The position numbers and the translations under genes are program-made. The notes under the pieces are model-generated. The model saw nothing but the letters and a program-made list of their open reading frames with translations, was not told the DNA's origin and made no database searches. From JBFXAF01 sp050184585 (lineage in GTDB: Bacteria; Pseudomonadota; Alphaproteobacteria; Rhizobiales; Rhizobiaceae): DNA of 64,000 nucleotides. Location: positions 62,001 through 126,000 of the forward strand of contig JBFXAF010000002.1 of assembly GCA_050184585.1 (NCBI GenBank), given 5' to 3'. Below, one piece after another: positions 26,626 through 35,145 of the stretch (position 1 is its first letter; the number at the start of each line of letters is the position of its first letter).

Positions 26626-26976
26626 TCAGGACCGAAAGATTATCGCAGCGCCCGCGGCAATGAGGGCAAAGCCGGCCAGATGGTTCCAGGTGACCCCTTC
26701 CTTCAGATAGAGCACCGAGAACACGACGAAGACGGTGAGCGTGATGACCTCCTGCATGGTCTTCAGCTCCGCCGCCGAATAGACCTCGTGGCCGATCCGG
26801 TTGGCCGGCACCGCCAGCCAGTACTCCACCAGTGCGATGCCCCAGGAAAACATGACCGCCATCCACAGTGGCGATGTCTTGAACTTCAGATGCCCGTACC
26901 AGGCGAAAGTCATGAATATGTTGGAGGCGATGAGCAGAAGGATCGGCAGGACTTTGGGCGACAGCAGTGTGGCCAT
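26626..26976 (-). CDS. DMT-like small membrane protein (DUF486)
   Basis: 116 residues with four predicted membrane helices and the DUF486 patterns FMTFAWYGHLKF, WGIALVEYWLAVPANRIGH and LKTMQEVITLTVFVVFSVLYL. It resembles half of a drug/metabolite transporter and probably works as a dimer in the inner membrane; the substrate is unknown. Divergent from the DUF3775 gene at 27124. Confidence 0.88.
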   Translation of the reverse strand: MATLLSPKVLPILLLIASNIFMTFAWYGHLKFKTSPLWMAVMFSWGIALVEYWLAVPANRIGHEVYSAAELKTMQEVITLTVFVVFSVLYLKEGVTWNHLAGFALIAAGAAIIFRS

Positions 26977-27123
26977 GGATCAACCCGTCGGCGAGGAGGC
27001 GGCGGGATTTCGCGCTGCCCGTTGGCGCTGTCAATCGTCTGAGGCCGCGGAACCGGAAGATTTCCGCTTGCCCAACGGCCAAGGAGGGAAAAGACTGGCG
27101 TCGCCGGGAAGGAGAAGCCTGCC

Positions 27124-27549
27124 GTGGAGCCTAGGCGAGAGCGCGAATGGGATCTGACGATCGGTCCGGACACCGTTCGCGATTTCATCCTCAAGGCGAA
27201 GGCCATCAGCGCGGCCGTCAACGAAGACTACGAGGACGGCCACGAGCACGAAGTCGAGATCGACGCCAACGTTCGTGACACGCACCATCACGACGGCCTT
27301 GCCGAAGAAGAAGCCGCGGATTCGCGCGCCGTCGAATTGCGCGACCTGCTCCGCGATCTCAACATCGATGAAATCGCGGAACTCGTCGCGCTCGTCTGGA
27401 TCGGCCGGGGCGACTACGACGCAGCCGAATGGGGCGAGGCGGTCGAGGAGGCTCGACGTCGCTACGGCAGGCGCGCGACGTCCTTCCTGATGGGCCTTCC
27501 ACTTCTCGGCGACTATCTGGAAGAGGGTCTCGAGGCCCTGGGCGCGTGA
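27124..27549 (+). CDS. DUF3775 domain-containing protein
   Basis: 141 residues, cytoplasmic, acidic. The start is GTG at 27124 with AAGGAG upstream at good spacing. Family patterns: LTIGPDTVRDFILKAKAI at the N-terminus, ELRDLLRDLNIDEIAELVALVWIGRG in the centre and YLEEGLEALG at the end. A His/Asp/Glu-rich stretch (about residues 38-62) could bind metal, but that is only composition. No function known. Confidence 0.85.
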   Translation: MEPRREREWDLTIGPDTVRDFILKAKAISAAVNEDYEDGHEHEVEIDANVRDTHHHDGLAEEEAADSRAVELRDLLRDLNIDEIAELVALVWIGRGDYDAAEWGEAVEEARRRYGRRATSFLMGLPLLGDYLEEGLEALGA

Positions 27550-27606
27550 CCACCGGTCACCCAATGTGATCGCCGCAAACCTTGCCTCGACCGCCAGCCG
27601 GCACAC

Positions 27607-28401
27607 ATGCACCGCATGAACATGTGGGCTCGAAACATCATCGGCCCGGCTACGCTTGTGATCGCGTCGCTGGTCGCCGTCGGTTCCCCGGCCGACCCGC
27701 TTCCCGCTTCCGTGCCGATTCCGGAGGCGTCGCCGCGCACCGGGGCGGCGGCACCGCCTTCTCTTCGAGACGACGGCGACGGCGACGTTTCGCCACCCCT
27801 CCCCGAACCCGCGCCACGAGAGCAGGTGAGCGCGTCCGAGGCGCGTCCGGCGGTGATGCCGCCGGAGGAAGCGGCGTGCCGCGCACGTCTCGGCGCTGCC
27901 GGGGTGACGTTCGGCGAGGAGGAGGATGCGTTCTCCGACTCCATGGGATGTGATTTGCCGTGGCCAGTTACGGTCTCCGGCCTGGGCGGCGGAATCGCGT
28001 TGTCGCCGCCGGCGACGGTCAACTGTCCCACCGCCGAGACCCTCGTCACCTTCATGCGCGGCACCGCGGCGCCCGATGCGCGCAAGACCTTTGGATCGGA
28101 ACTGGTCGAGGTGCGGCAGGCCTCGGGCTACGTCTGCCGCCCGCGCAACGGGTCCGAAAAGCTGTCCGAGCACGCCTTCGGCAATGCGATCGACATTGCC
28201 TCCTTCCGGCTGGCGGACGGCACCGAGATCATGGTCGATGCCACCCGCGAGCCGGATCGCTCGGCCTTCCTTTCGCGCCTGCGTGAGGCTGCCTGCGGCC
28301 CCTTCAAGACGGTGCTCGGTCCCGGCAGCGACGCGGACCATGCAACTCATTTCCATCTCGATCTGGCTGAAAGGCGCGGGGGCTCCGTTTTCTGCCAGTA
28401 G
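27607..28401 (+). CDS. Extensin-family exported protein (first of a tandem pair)
   Basis: 264 residues. An N-terminal hydrophobic segment (about 8-28) suggests export, then a Pro/Ala-rich linker to about residue 80 and an extensin-like C-terminal domain. In that domain SEHAFGNAIDIASF and ATHFHLDL give an H-x6-D plus HxH pattern like the zinc site of LAS-type peptidoglycan carboxypeptidases. A wall-directed metallopeptidase role is therefore plausible but inferred. Cysteines at the domain ends probably form disulfides. Followed 70 bases later by a related gene. Confidence 0.83.
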   Translation: MHRMNMWARNIIGPATLVIASLVAVGSPADPLPASVPIPEASPRTGAAAPPSLRDDGDGDVSPPLPEPAPREQVSASEARPAVMPPEEAACRARLGAAGVTFGEEEDAFSDSMGCDLPWPVTVSGLGGGIALSPPATVNCPTAETLVTFMRGTAAPDARKTFGSELVEVRQASGYVCRPRNGSEKLSEHAFGNAIDIASFRLADGTEIMVDATREPDRSAFLSRLREAACGPFKTVLGPGSDADHATHFHLDLAERRGGSVFCQ

Positions 28402-28471
28402 TTAATGGCGTGCTGAGCTTTCGTTTACCGTTCCGATCTAGATTGGCTCCCGGACTCTCGGGAACGGTTTC

Positions 28472-29659
28472 ATGTCTTTGCGTATCCGTGCCGGACGGGG
28501 CCGCAGGCCCGCGGCGGCGCGTCGTATCGCGTTCGTCGCCGCGGTCGCAGCCGTCATGCTGACTGCATGCTCCACCGACAATCCGCTGTCGCTTCGGCCC
28601 GACGTCGACCTCGACTCACGGACGGCTTCGCTCTCGGGCGGCGGCATGCGCGAGCTTGTGCCCGACGACCCGTATCTTCGGCAGGCGGAGGTCGACGCCG
28701 CGACGAGCGCCGACGGGCCGGACGTGACCTACCAATTCGACGTCGGCCCCCAGCCCGTGTCGCAAGGCGCTGCGGATGACTCGTACACATTCGAACAGGG
28801 CGCCGGCGACCTCAATGCAGCGTCGATCGATGATCAGGGCGATGCCGTCGATCCATATGGCGTCGACAAGGGTGGTCCTGCTCGCGCGGAATCGCTCGGC
28901 GGCGGGGAAACCGTCGACCCCTATGCAGTCAACGCTGAGTTGGCCGCCGCTTCTCCTCAAGATGGAATGAACGAGCCCGTCGATCCCTACGCGGTCAATC
29001 CCGAACTCGGCGACACGGCGGGTACGCCGGTGCGCACCGCCGCGTTGACTCGCCCCGTCGATCCCTACGGTCTGGCCGAACCGCAATACGCCGAACCCGC
29101 GCCGGAAAGGATGTCGGCTGACGAGATCGACTGCCGCCGCGAGCTGAAACGGCTCGACGTGAGCTATGTCGAACTCGACCCGATCTCCGACGGTGGCTCC
29201 TGCGGCATCGCGCACCCGGTCAAGGTATCGGCGATCGGCAGGGTCAAGATGCAACCCGCGGCAACGCTGCGCTGTGAGATGGCGGCCGCCTTCGCCGCGT
29301 GGACGAGGAAGGAACTCGTTCCGGCCGCGAGGTCGCGATACTTTTCCGGCGTAAGGACGATCCATCAGGCGTCCAGCTATTCCTGCCGCAAGATCCGGCG
29401 CTCTCGCGGCGTGCTATCCGAACATGGGAAGGGCAACGCGCTCGACGTGGCCCGCTTCGAACTTTCGAACGGCCGCGACATCGAGGTGGAGAAGCCTGGC
29501 TTCTTCTCGTGGCGCACCAAAGGCTTCCTCAACTCCGTCCGCTCCGACGGCTGCAGCTACTTCACGACCGTGCTCGGCCCTGGCTACGATCGCGACCACA
29601 AGGACCATTTCCACTTCGACCTGAAATCACGCCGGAGCGGCTACCGCGCCTGCCGCTGA
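28472..29659 (+). CDS. Extensin-family lipoprotein with VDPY repeats
   Basis: 395 residues. The basic N-terminus plus lipobox LTAC (about residues 30-33) makes it a lipoprotein. Residues about 120-215 carry four VDPY units (AVDPYGVDKG, TVDPYAVNAE, PVDPYAVNPE, PVDPYGLAEP) spaced 17-30 residues apart in an acidic, probably disordered linker. The C-terminal extensin-like domain (about 225-395) has LSEHGKGNALDVARF and DHFHFDL, the same H-x6-D and HxH zinc-type pattern as its upstream neighbour. Likely anchored with the domain reaching peptidoglycan; function inferred. Confidence 0.85.
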   Translation: MSLRIRAGRGRRPAAARRIAFVAAVAAVMLTACSTDNPLSLRPDVDLDSRTASLSGGGMRELVPDDPYLRQAEVDAATSADGPDVTYQFDVGPQPVSQGAADDSYTFEQGAGDLNAASIDDQGDAVDPYGVDKGGPARAESLGGGETVDPYAVNAELAAASPQDGMNEPVDPYAVNPELGDTAGTPVRTAALTRPVDPYGLAEPQYAEPAPERMSADEIDCRRELKRLDVSYVELDPISDGGSCGIAHPVKVSAIGRVKMQPAATLRCEMAAAFAAWTRKELVPAARSRYFSGVRTIHQASSYSCRKIRRSRGVLSEHGKGNALDVARFELSNGRDIEVEKPGFFSWRTKGFLNSVRSDGCSYFTTVLGPGYDRDHKDHFHFDLKSRRSGYRACR

Positions 29660-29699
29660 CCCCTCGCGTGCTCCGCCGGAGGCGTGCTACCGCTGCCGC

Positions 29700-30395
29700 A
29701 TGAAACGCCTGGCCGTCGCGGCGGCAGCCCTGCTCCTCGTCTATCTGATCGCCGCTTACGGCATCGCCCCGCTCGTCTGGGAGGACTACGAGGCCCGTCT
29801 CCCCCTCGACGGCCGGGAGATGGTGACGCGCACGCCCTCCGGAATTCCCGGCGATCCCGTCAACATCGGATTCGTCGCAAGCCGGGCCGAACTGCTGCGC
29901 GCCTTCGCCGAATCGGCATGGAACCCGGCGGACCCCGTCACCTTGGCGTCTGCCGTCGAGATCGGTCTCTCGGTCGCACTCGATCGTCCGTACAAGGATG
30001 CGCCCATCAGCGCCCTCGTCTTCGATGGCCGCACACAGGACCTTGCCCTGGAGAAGCAGGACGGACCGAGCGCGGACCGTCGGCGCCACGTCCGTCTCTG
30101 GCGGATCTCCGGAGCCAGCGCGGAGGGCCGCGATTTCTGGCTGGGCTCCGCGAGCTACGACCGCGGCGTCGGGATCAGCCACACGACGGGCGAGGTCACC
30201 CACCATATCGCTCCGGACGTGGACGCCGAGCGGGACTACGTCGCCGCCAACATCGCGAAAAACGCCTCCGTCGAGGCGACGGTGACGATTCCGGGCGTCG
30301 GACCGACCTGGGAAGGCCGTAACGGCGGCGGCGACCTCTATTTCACCGATGGCAACGCGGTGGTGGTATTCCTCGCGCCTGCCGCAACCCCTTGA
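29700..30395 (+). CDS. LssY C-terminal-domain membrane-anchored protein
   Basis: 231 residues. One N-terminal membrane segment (about 4-24) precedes a single LssY_C-type domain (about 40-225) with GDPVNIGFVASRAELLRAF, RRRHVRLWRI, DFWLGSASYDRGVGISH and NGGGDLYFTDGN. In Legionella LssY this domain lies next to a phosphatase; here it stands alone. It probably faces the periplasm. No catalytic residues can be named. It follows the extensin pair on the same strand by 40 bases. Confidence 0.78.
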   Translation: MKRLAVAAAALLLVYLIAAYGIAPLVWEDYEARLPLDGREMVTRTPSGIPGDPVNIGFVASRAELLRAFAESAWNPADPVTLASAVEIGLSVALDRPYKDAPISALVFDGRTQDLALEKQDGPSADRRRHVRLWRISGASAEGRDFWLGSASYDRGVGISHTTGEVTHHIAPDVDAERDYVAANIAKNASVEATVTIPGVGPTWEGRNGGGDLYFTDGNAVVVFLAPAATP

Positions 30396-30459
30396 ATCCT
30401 GTGGAACCCATGACAAACGTGCATGTTCATTTCGTCTCGGAATTGGTCTAGGGAGCGGC

Positions 30460-31767
30460 ATGCTCTACCTTGAGATCGCGGCGGTTTTCGTCCTCATCGT
30501 CATCAATGGCCTGCTCGCCATGTCCGAGCTGGCCATCGTTTCGTCACGCCCGGCCAGGCTCAAGGCGATGATCGACAAGAACGTTCGGGGCGCCGGCCGC
30601 GCACTCGAGCTTGGCCAGCATCCGGGCCGTTTCCTTTCCTCCGTCCAGATCGGCATCACGCTGGTCGGGATCGCGTCGGGCGCGTTCTCGGGCGCGACGC
30701 TCGGTGACCGCCTTTCCGGCGTGTTCGAAGCGTCAGGCGTGCGCGACGGCCTGGCGGATGCACTGGGTGTCGGCATCGTTGTCGCCGCCATCACCTATGT
30801 GTCGCTCATTGTCGGCGAACTGGTGCCCAAGCAGATCGCCCTCAGGGATCCGGAGGCGATCGCGGTTCGGGTCGCGCCCGCCATGACGCTGATTGCCAGG
30901 GTCGCGGCGCCGGTCGTCTTCCTGCTGGACATTTCAGGCCGCGCTCTCCTCTGGCTGCTCGGCCAGCGCGAGGAGAGCGCCGACAAGGTGACGGACGAGG
31001 AGATCAAGATGCTCGTCGCGGAAGCCGAAACGGCCGGCGTTCTCGAAGCCGACGAACGCCGCATGATCGCCGGCGTCATGCGGCTCGGCGACCGCGCCGT
31101 ACGCGCCGTGATGACGCCGCGCACGGATGTCGACTGGATCAACCTTCAATCGGACGAGGCCACGGTACGCAAGCTTCTCGTCGAAACGCCGCATTCGCGC
31201 CTCCCGGCCGGCGAAGGCGATGTCGACTCCATGATCGGCGTCGTGCAGGCGCGCGAAGTGCTTGCGGCCGCCCTCGCCGGCAAGGCGTTCGCCATCCGCA
31301 GCCATGTCCGGCAGGCGCCGATCGTCCACGACCAGGCCGACGCGCTCGATGTGTTGTCGACGCTCAAGGAATCGGACGTGCCGATGGCCCTCGTCCACGA
31401 CGAGTACGGCCACTTCGAGGGTATCGTCACCCCAGCCGACATCCTCGAGGCCATCACAGGCGTTTTTCGCTCCGATCTCGACGAGGGGGAGCCAACCGCG
31501 CATGAGCGTGAGGACGGATCCTGGCTGCTCGCCGGCTACATGCCGGCCGACGAGATGGCTGAGCATCTCGGCATCGAATTGCCGGAGAACCGCGACTACG
31601 AGACCGTCGCCGGCTACGTACTCCATCAAATGCATCACTTGCCGGCGACGGGCGAGACGGTGGACGCGCAGGGCTGGCGCTTCGAGGTGGTCGATCTCGA
31701 TGGCCGTCGCATCGACAAGGTCATTGCAACGAAGCTGCCGGAGGTGCGCCGCAAGGGACGGCGCTGA
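30460..31767 (+). CDS. CNNM/CorC-type membrane protein (DUF21, CBS pair, CorC_HlyC)
   Basis: 435 residues from the ATG at 30460 (GGGAG upstream). An N-terminal DUF21/CNNM membrane domain (about 1-190, starting MLYLEIAAVFVLIVINGLLAMSE in two parts), two CBS domains (about 205-330, with MTPRTDVDWINL and VPMALVHDEYGHFEGIVTPADILEAI) and a C-terminal CorC_HlyC domain (about 345-430). The family is linked to Mg/Co efflux and was once called hemolysin. Ion specificity cannot be read here. Probably a dimer in the inner membrane with nucleotide sensing by the CBS pair. Confidence 0.9.
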   Translation: MLYLEIAAVFVLIVINGLLAMSELAIVSSRPARLKAMIDKNVRGAGRALELGQHPGRFLSSVQIGITLVGIASGAFSGATLGDRLSGVFEASGVRDGLADALGVGIVVAAITYVSLIVGELVPKQIALRDPEAIAVRVAPAMTLIARVAAPVVFLLDISGRALLWLLGQREESADKVTDEEIKMLVAEAETAGVLEADERRMIAGVMRLGDRAVRAVMTPRTDVDWINLQSDEATVRKLLVETPHSRLPAGEGDVDSMIGVVQAREVLAAALAGKAFAIRSHVRQAPIVHDQADALDVLSTLKESDVPMALVHDEYGHFEGIVTPADILEAITGVFRSDLDEGEPTAHEREDGSWLLAGYMPADEMAEHLGIELPENRDYETVAGYVLHQMHHLPATGETVDAQGWRFEVVDLDGRRIDKVIATKLPEVRRKGRR

Positions 31768-31785
31768 TCTCCGGGGCGAAAAAAG

Positions 31786-31809
31786 GGGCGGCGCGTTTCC
31801 GCGCCGCCC
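31786..31809 (-). terminator. Intrinsic terminator of the FMN-reductase gene
   Basis: Perfect 10-bp stem GGGCGGCGCG (31786-31795) and CGCGCCGCCC (31800-31809), loop TTTC. On the minus strand it is followed by CCTTTTTTCGC, a U-run a few bases past the stem. It lies 33 bases after the stop of the gene at 31843-32451. Confidence 0.82.
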
Positions 31810-31842
31810 GCCGGACCGGGCAGGATGCGGCCCGGCCGGTGA

Positions 31843-32451
31843 CTATGCGGCCTGCGCCGAGGCGGCAACGGCCTCGTTGTCGCGCGCCGTCTTCAGCGCC
31901 TTCGCCCACCAGGCGAGTTGGTCGAGCATGACATCGGCGCCGTCGTTGAGATGCGCCATGTCCTTCAATTCCTTCCCGTGCATCAGCGCACCGAGGAAGT
32001 CCTGGCCGGCGATGTGGACGCCTGCCCGGGTCGGCGCCATCTGGAGTTCGACGGCGATGGTGCGCAGGTGCTCCACCGCACGGGCGGCGCCCAGCATGCC
32101 GTAGCCGACATAGGCTGCGGGCTTCTTGTTCCACTCCTTGTAGGCGTAATCGAGCGCGTTCTTGAGCACCGCCGTGGGGGCGCGGTTGTACTCGGCCGCC
32201 ACGAAGATGAAGCCGTCGAGCGAATCGACCTTCTTCTGCCACTTCTGCGCGACCGGGTTCTGAGAAGGGGCGTAGGCGGGCGAGACAGGCTCGTCGAAGA
32301 AGGGCAGCGCATAGTCCTTCAGGTCGATGACCTCGATATCGAGGTCGGCGCGCGCCTTGGCGATCGCCTCGATCCACCGGGTGGGCTTGTCGGCGAAGCG
32401 GTTCGGGCGGACCGAGCCGATGATGATGCCGATCTTCGGTTTCTGTGACAT
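31843..32451 (-). CDS. NADPH-dependent FMN reductase family oxidoreductase
   Basis: 202 residues, flavodoxin-like fold. GIIIGSVRPNRFADKPTRWI binds the FMN phosphate, and EYNRAPTAVLKNALDY is the second signature loop. Likely reduces FMN, quinones or azo/nitro compounds with NAD(P)H; the true substrate is unknown. Divergent from an HxlR-type regulator with a 121-base gap containing a perfect palindrome, a common regulator-target arrangement for electrophile or quinone stress. Confidence 0.88.
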   Translation of the reverse strand: MSQKPKIGIIIGSVRPNRFADKPTRWIEAIAKARADLDIEVIDLKDYALPFFDEPVSPAYAPSQNPVAQKWQKKVDSLDGFIFVAAEYNRAPTAVLKNALDYAYKEWNKKPAAYVGYGMLGAARAVEHLRTIAVELQMAPTRAGVHIAGQDFLGALMHGKELKDMAHLNDGADVMLDQLAWWAKALKTARDNEAVAASAQAA

Positions 32452-32510
32452 GGATGCTTCCTTTCGGTGTCTATGGTACGATCGGTGCTTGGGTCACCGG
32501 AATTCCTCTA

Positions 32511-32525
32511 GTATCCAATGGATAC
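32511..32525. promoter_or_regulatory. Candidate HxlR operator
   Basis: Perfect palindrome GTATCC-AAT-GGATAC between the divergent FMN-reductase gene and the HxlR-type gene. Its shape matches operators of HxlR/YodB-type repressors. It probably controls both genes; no clear -35/-10 pair with ideal spacing was fixed. Confidence 0.6.
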
Positions 32526-32572
32526 CAACACCATATTGGAGACCTGGAGCGAACGCGCAAGGAGGCACTTTT

Positions 32573-32944
32573 TTGAAACCGAGGCACCTTCACTTGACCG
32601 AGGACTGCCGGGGCGTGAGCGACATCCTGCAGCGGGTTGGCGACAAATGGACGATTCTCGTCGTCCAGCGTCTCGGCGATGGCGCGAAGCGCTTCAACGA
32701 ACTGCGCCACGCCGTCGGCGGAATCTCGCAAAAGATGCTGACGACCACCCTGCGAGGCCTTGAAAGGGATGGTTTCGTCACGCGAACGATCTTCCCCACC
32801 ATCCCGCCGCGGGTCGATTACGAACTGACGGACCTCGGCCGCGACCTGTTGGTCCCGGTGAAGGAGCTTGGGGAATGGGCGCGGGTCAACATCGGCCGCG
32901 TCTACGAAGCACGCGAAAGATTCGACGGCGACCAGGCGGCGTAG
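32573..32944 (+). CDS. HxlR-family winged-helix regulator
   Basis: 123 residues from a TTG start at 32573, chosen because AAGGAGG lies seven bases upstream and the HxlR domain begins at once (HLTEDCRGVSDILQRVGDKWT). The winged helix includes RFNELRHAVGGISQKMLTTT and LERDGFVTR. Cys12 sits where YodB/HypR-type members carry their redox-sensing cysteine, so electrophile or oxidant sensing is plausible (inference). In-frame ATGs further upstream are antisense to the divergent gene and are rejected. Confidence 0.87.
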   Translation: MKPRHLHLTEDCRGVSDILQRVGDKWTILVVQRLGDGAKRFNELRHAVGGISQKMLTTTLRGLERDGFVTRTIFPTIPPRVDYELTDLGRDLLVPVKELGEWARVNIGRVYEARERFDGDQAA

Positions 32945-32970
32945 ACGCAGTGTCGCCCCCGCGTTGACGC

Positions 32971-33360
32971 CTACTCGGGTGGAATCGGTGTCGGACGCCC
33001 CGTGGCGTCCAGCGCGACCATGACGAAGTCGGCGTCGGTCACCTTTTCCATCGTGTGGGAAAGGTAGCGTTGCGCCCAGGCCTCGACCTTTAGGACCATC
33101 GAGGTCCGGCCGATCTTCGCGACATGGGTGTAGACGCACAGAGTATCGCCGATCTTCATCGGCTTGGCGAACGACATCTCCTTGACCGCCGCGGTCACCA
33201 CCCTTCCCCGCGCCCGCTCGGCCGCTCGCATGCCGCAGGCAAGATCCATCTGCGCCATGACCCAGCCGCCGAAGATGTCATTGGCCGCGTTGGCGTCGGC
33301 CGGCATCGCCAGCGTGCGCAGCGTCAGTTCGCCGAGCGGCGTCGGAGTTTCGTCGGACAT
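32971..33360 (-). CDS. yciA: Acyl-CoA thioesterase (YciA type, hotdog fold)
   Basis: 129 residues, single hotdog domain. Hydrolyses acyl-CoA to free acid and CoA in the cytoplasm. Motifs: ANDIFGGWVMAQMDLACG (residues about 26-43, with Asn27 and Asp28 at the family active site), MSFAKPMKIGD and the beta-strand MVLKVEAWAQR. The short C-terminal tail is Pro-rich. It is convergent with the HxlR gene across 26 bases and divergent from the GMC oxidoreductase. Confidence 0.9.
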   Translation of the reverse strand: MSDETPTPLGELTLRTLAMPADANAANDIFGGWVMAQMDLACGMRAAERARGRVVTAAVKEMSFAKPMKIGDTLCVYTHVAKIGRTSMVLKVEAWAQRYLSHTMEKVTDADFVMVALDATGRPTPIPPE

Positions 33361-33513
33361 GGCGGTGTCTCCCTGGCGTCCGCTTGGCTAAGGCCGTCGC
33401 CGGCGGCCGTCAACCGAAGGCCCTGCCGTCGCAATTTCCACAGGCGATGCCGGAAGCCGGGATGACCTCGATGCAGGACGCGGTCTAGGTTCGCCTTCGA
33501 TCAGGCGCGCCTC

Positions 33514-35130
33514 ATGCAAAGCTTCGATTTCATCGTGGTCGGTTCCGGCTCGGCCGGCTCGGTCGTGGCAGAGCGGCTGTCGGCGGCGGGCCGGTTCTCG
33601 GTGCTGGTGCTCGAAGCCGGCGGCACGGATCTGCGCTTCTACGTGCAGATGCCGCTCGGCTACGGCAAGACCTTCTTCGACCCCTCCGTGAACTGGAACT
33701 ACAAGGCCGAGCCCGATCCGGGTCTTGCCGGAAACGTCGACCATTGGCCGCGCGGCAAGATCCTCGGCGGGTCGAGTTCGATCAACGCCATGGTCTGGGT
33801 TCGCGGCGACCGCCGCGACTTCGACGACTGGCGCGACGCCGGCAATCCCGGCTGGGGCTTTGACGACCTCCTGCCCCATTTCAAATCCGTGGAGGACAAC
33901 GAGGCGGGCGAGACGGCCTTGCGCGGTCGCGGCGGGCCGGTCCACATCACCGACAACCGCCGGAACGTGCATCCGCTGACCCAACTCTATCTCGAGGCCG
34001 GCCAGCAACTCGGCCTGCCGCTCAACGACGACTTCAACGGCGAAAGCCAGGAAGGCGTCGGCGTCTACCAGATCAGCACAAAGGGCGGACGCCGCATGTC
34101 GGCCGCTCGCGCCTTCCTGAGGCCGGCCATGCGCCGGAAGAACGTTCAGGTGGTCTCCGGCGCGCTTGTGACGAAAATCCTGTTCGAGGGGCTCCGCGCG
34201 ATCGGCGTCGAGTATCTGCGCGGCGGAGTGAAGGAAACGGCTCGCGCGGGTCGCGAGGTGATCCTGTCGGCCGGCTCGGTCAACACGCCGCAACTTCTCC
34301 AGCTTTCAGGCGTCGGACCGGGCGCGCTGCTCCGCGACCTCGGCATTCCCGTGGTTCACGCCAACCCTCAGGTCGGCGCGAACCTCCAGGATCACGTCGG
34401 CATAAACTACACCTACCGAGGCAGGGTCGCGACGCTGAACCAGATCCTGCGCCCGTGGTGGGGCAAGGCGCTGGTCGGCATGCAATACCTTCTCCTCCGC
34501 ACCGGCCCTCTGTCGATGAGCATGAACCAGGGCGGCGGCTTCTTCCGCACCGACCCGTCTCAGCCGCGCCCCAACATGCAGCTCTATTTCCAGGCCTTCT
34601 CGACCGTGCTGCCGAGGCCCGGCGAACGGCCTATCCTTTCGCCTGATCCGTGGCCCGGCTTCTCGATCGGGCTCTCCAACTGCCGGCCGACCAGCCGCGG
34701 TTCCATCCACATCCGCTCGTCCGATCCACGAGAGCAGCCCAGGATCGTCGCCAACGCCTATTCGACCAATGCCGACGTCCAGGAAATGCTCGATGCGGTG
34801 AAGTTCCTGAGGAGGATGGCCGCGACCAAGGCCATGTCGGCGGTGATCGAGGCCGAGGTTCTGCCGGGGCCGTCCATCCAGAGCGACGAGGATCTGATCC
34901 TCGACTTCCGCAAGCGCTCGGGCACCGTCTATCACCCGGTCTCGACCTGCCGCATGGGGCCGGACCCGCTGGAAACCGTCGTCGATCCGCGCCTGCGTGT
35001 CCATGGCATCGAGGGCCTGCGCGTCATCGACGCATCGATCTTCCCTGGCAACATCACCGGCAACACCAACGCCGCCTCGATTGTCACCGGCGCCAAGGGC
35101 GCGGATTTGGTGCTGGAGGACAACCGTTAG
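33514..35130 (+). CDS. GMC-family FAD oxidoreductase (choline dehydrogenase-like)
   Basis: 538 residues. The N-terminal FAD motif DFIVVGSGSAGSVVAERLS (about 4-22) and the GMC signature 1 HWPRGKILGGSSSINAMV (about 79-96) are present, with signature 2 GSVNTPQLLQLSGVGP and the catalytic His region GTVYHPVSTCRMG near 475-487. Oxidises an alcohol or sugar; the substrate is unknown. It is immediately followed by an enolase-superfamily dehydratase with a 15-base gap, suggesting a sugar or sugar-acid catabolic pair. BetA itself is unlikely because no betaine genes are near. Confidence 0.88.
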   Translation: MQSFDFIVVGSGSAGSVVAERLSAAGRFSVLVLEAGGTDLRFYVQMPLGYGKTFFDPSVNWNYKAEPDPGLAGNVDHWPRGKILGGSSSINAMVWVRGDRRDFDDWRDAGNPGWGFDDLLPHFKSVEDNEAGETALRGRGGPVHITDNRRNVHPLTQLYLEAGQQLGLPLNDDFNGESQEGVGVYQISTKGGRRMSAARAFLRPAMRRKNVQVVSGALVTKILFEGLRAIGVEYLRGGVKETARAGREVILSAGSVNTPQLLQLSGVGPGALLRDLGIPVVHANPQVGANLQDHVGINYTYRGRVATLNQILRPWWGKALVGMQYLLLRTGPLSMSMNQGGGFFRTDPSQPRPNMQLYFQAFSTVLPRPGERPILSPDPWPGFSIGLSNCRPTSRGSIHIRSSDPREQPRIVANAYSTNADVQEMLDAVKFLRRMAATKAMSAVIEAEVLPGPSIQSDEDLILDFRKRSGTVYHPVSTCRMGPDPLETVVDPRLRVHGIEGLRVIDASIFPGNITGNTNAASIVTGAKGADLVLEDNR

Positions 35131-35145
35131 TTTCGGAGGGGAACC

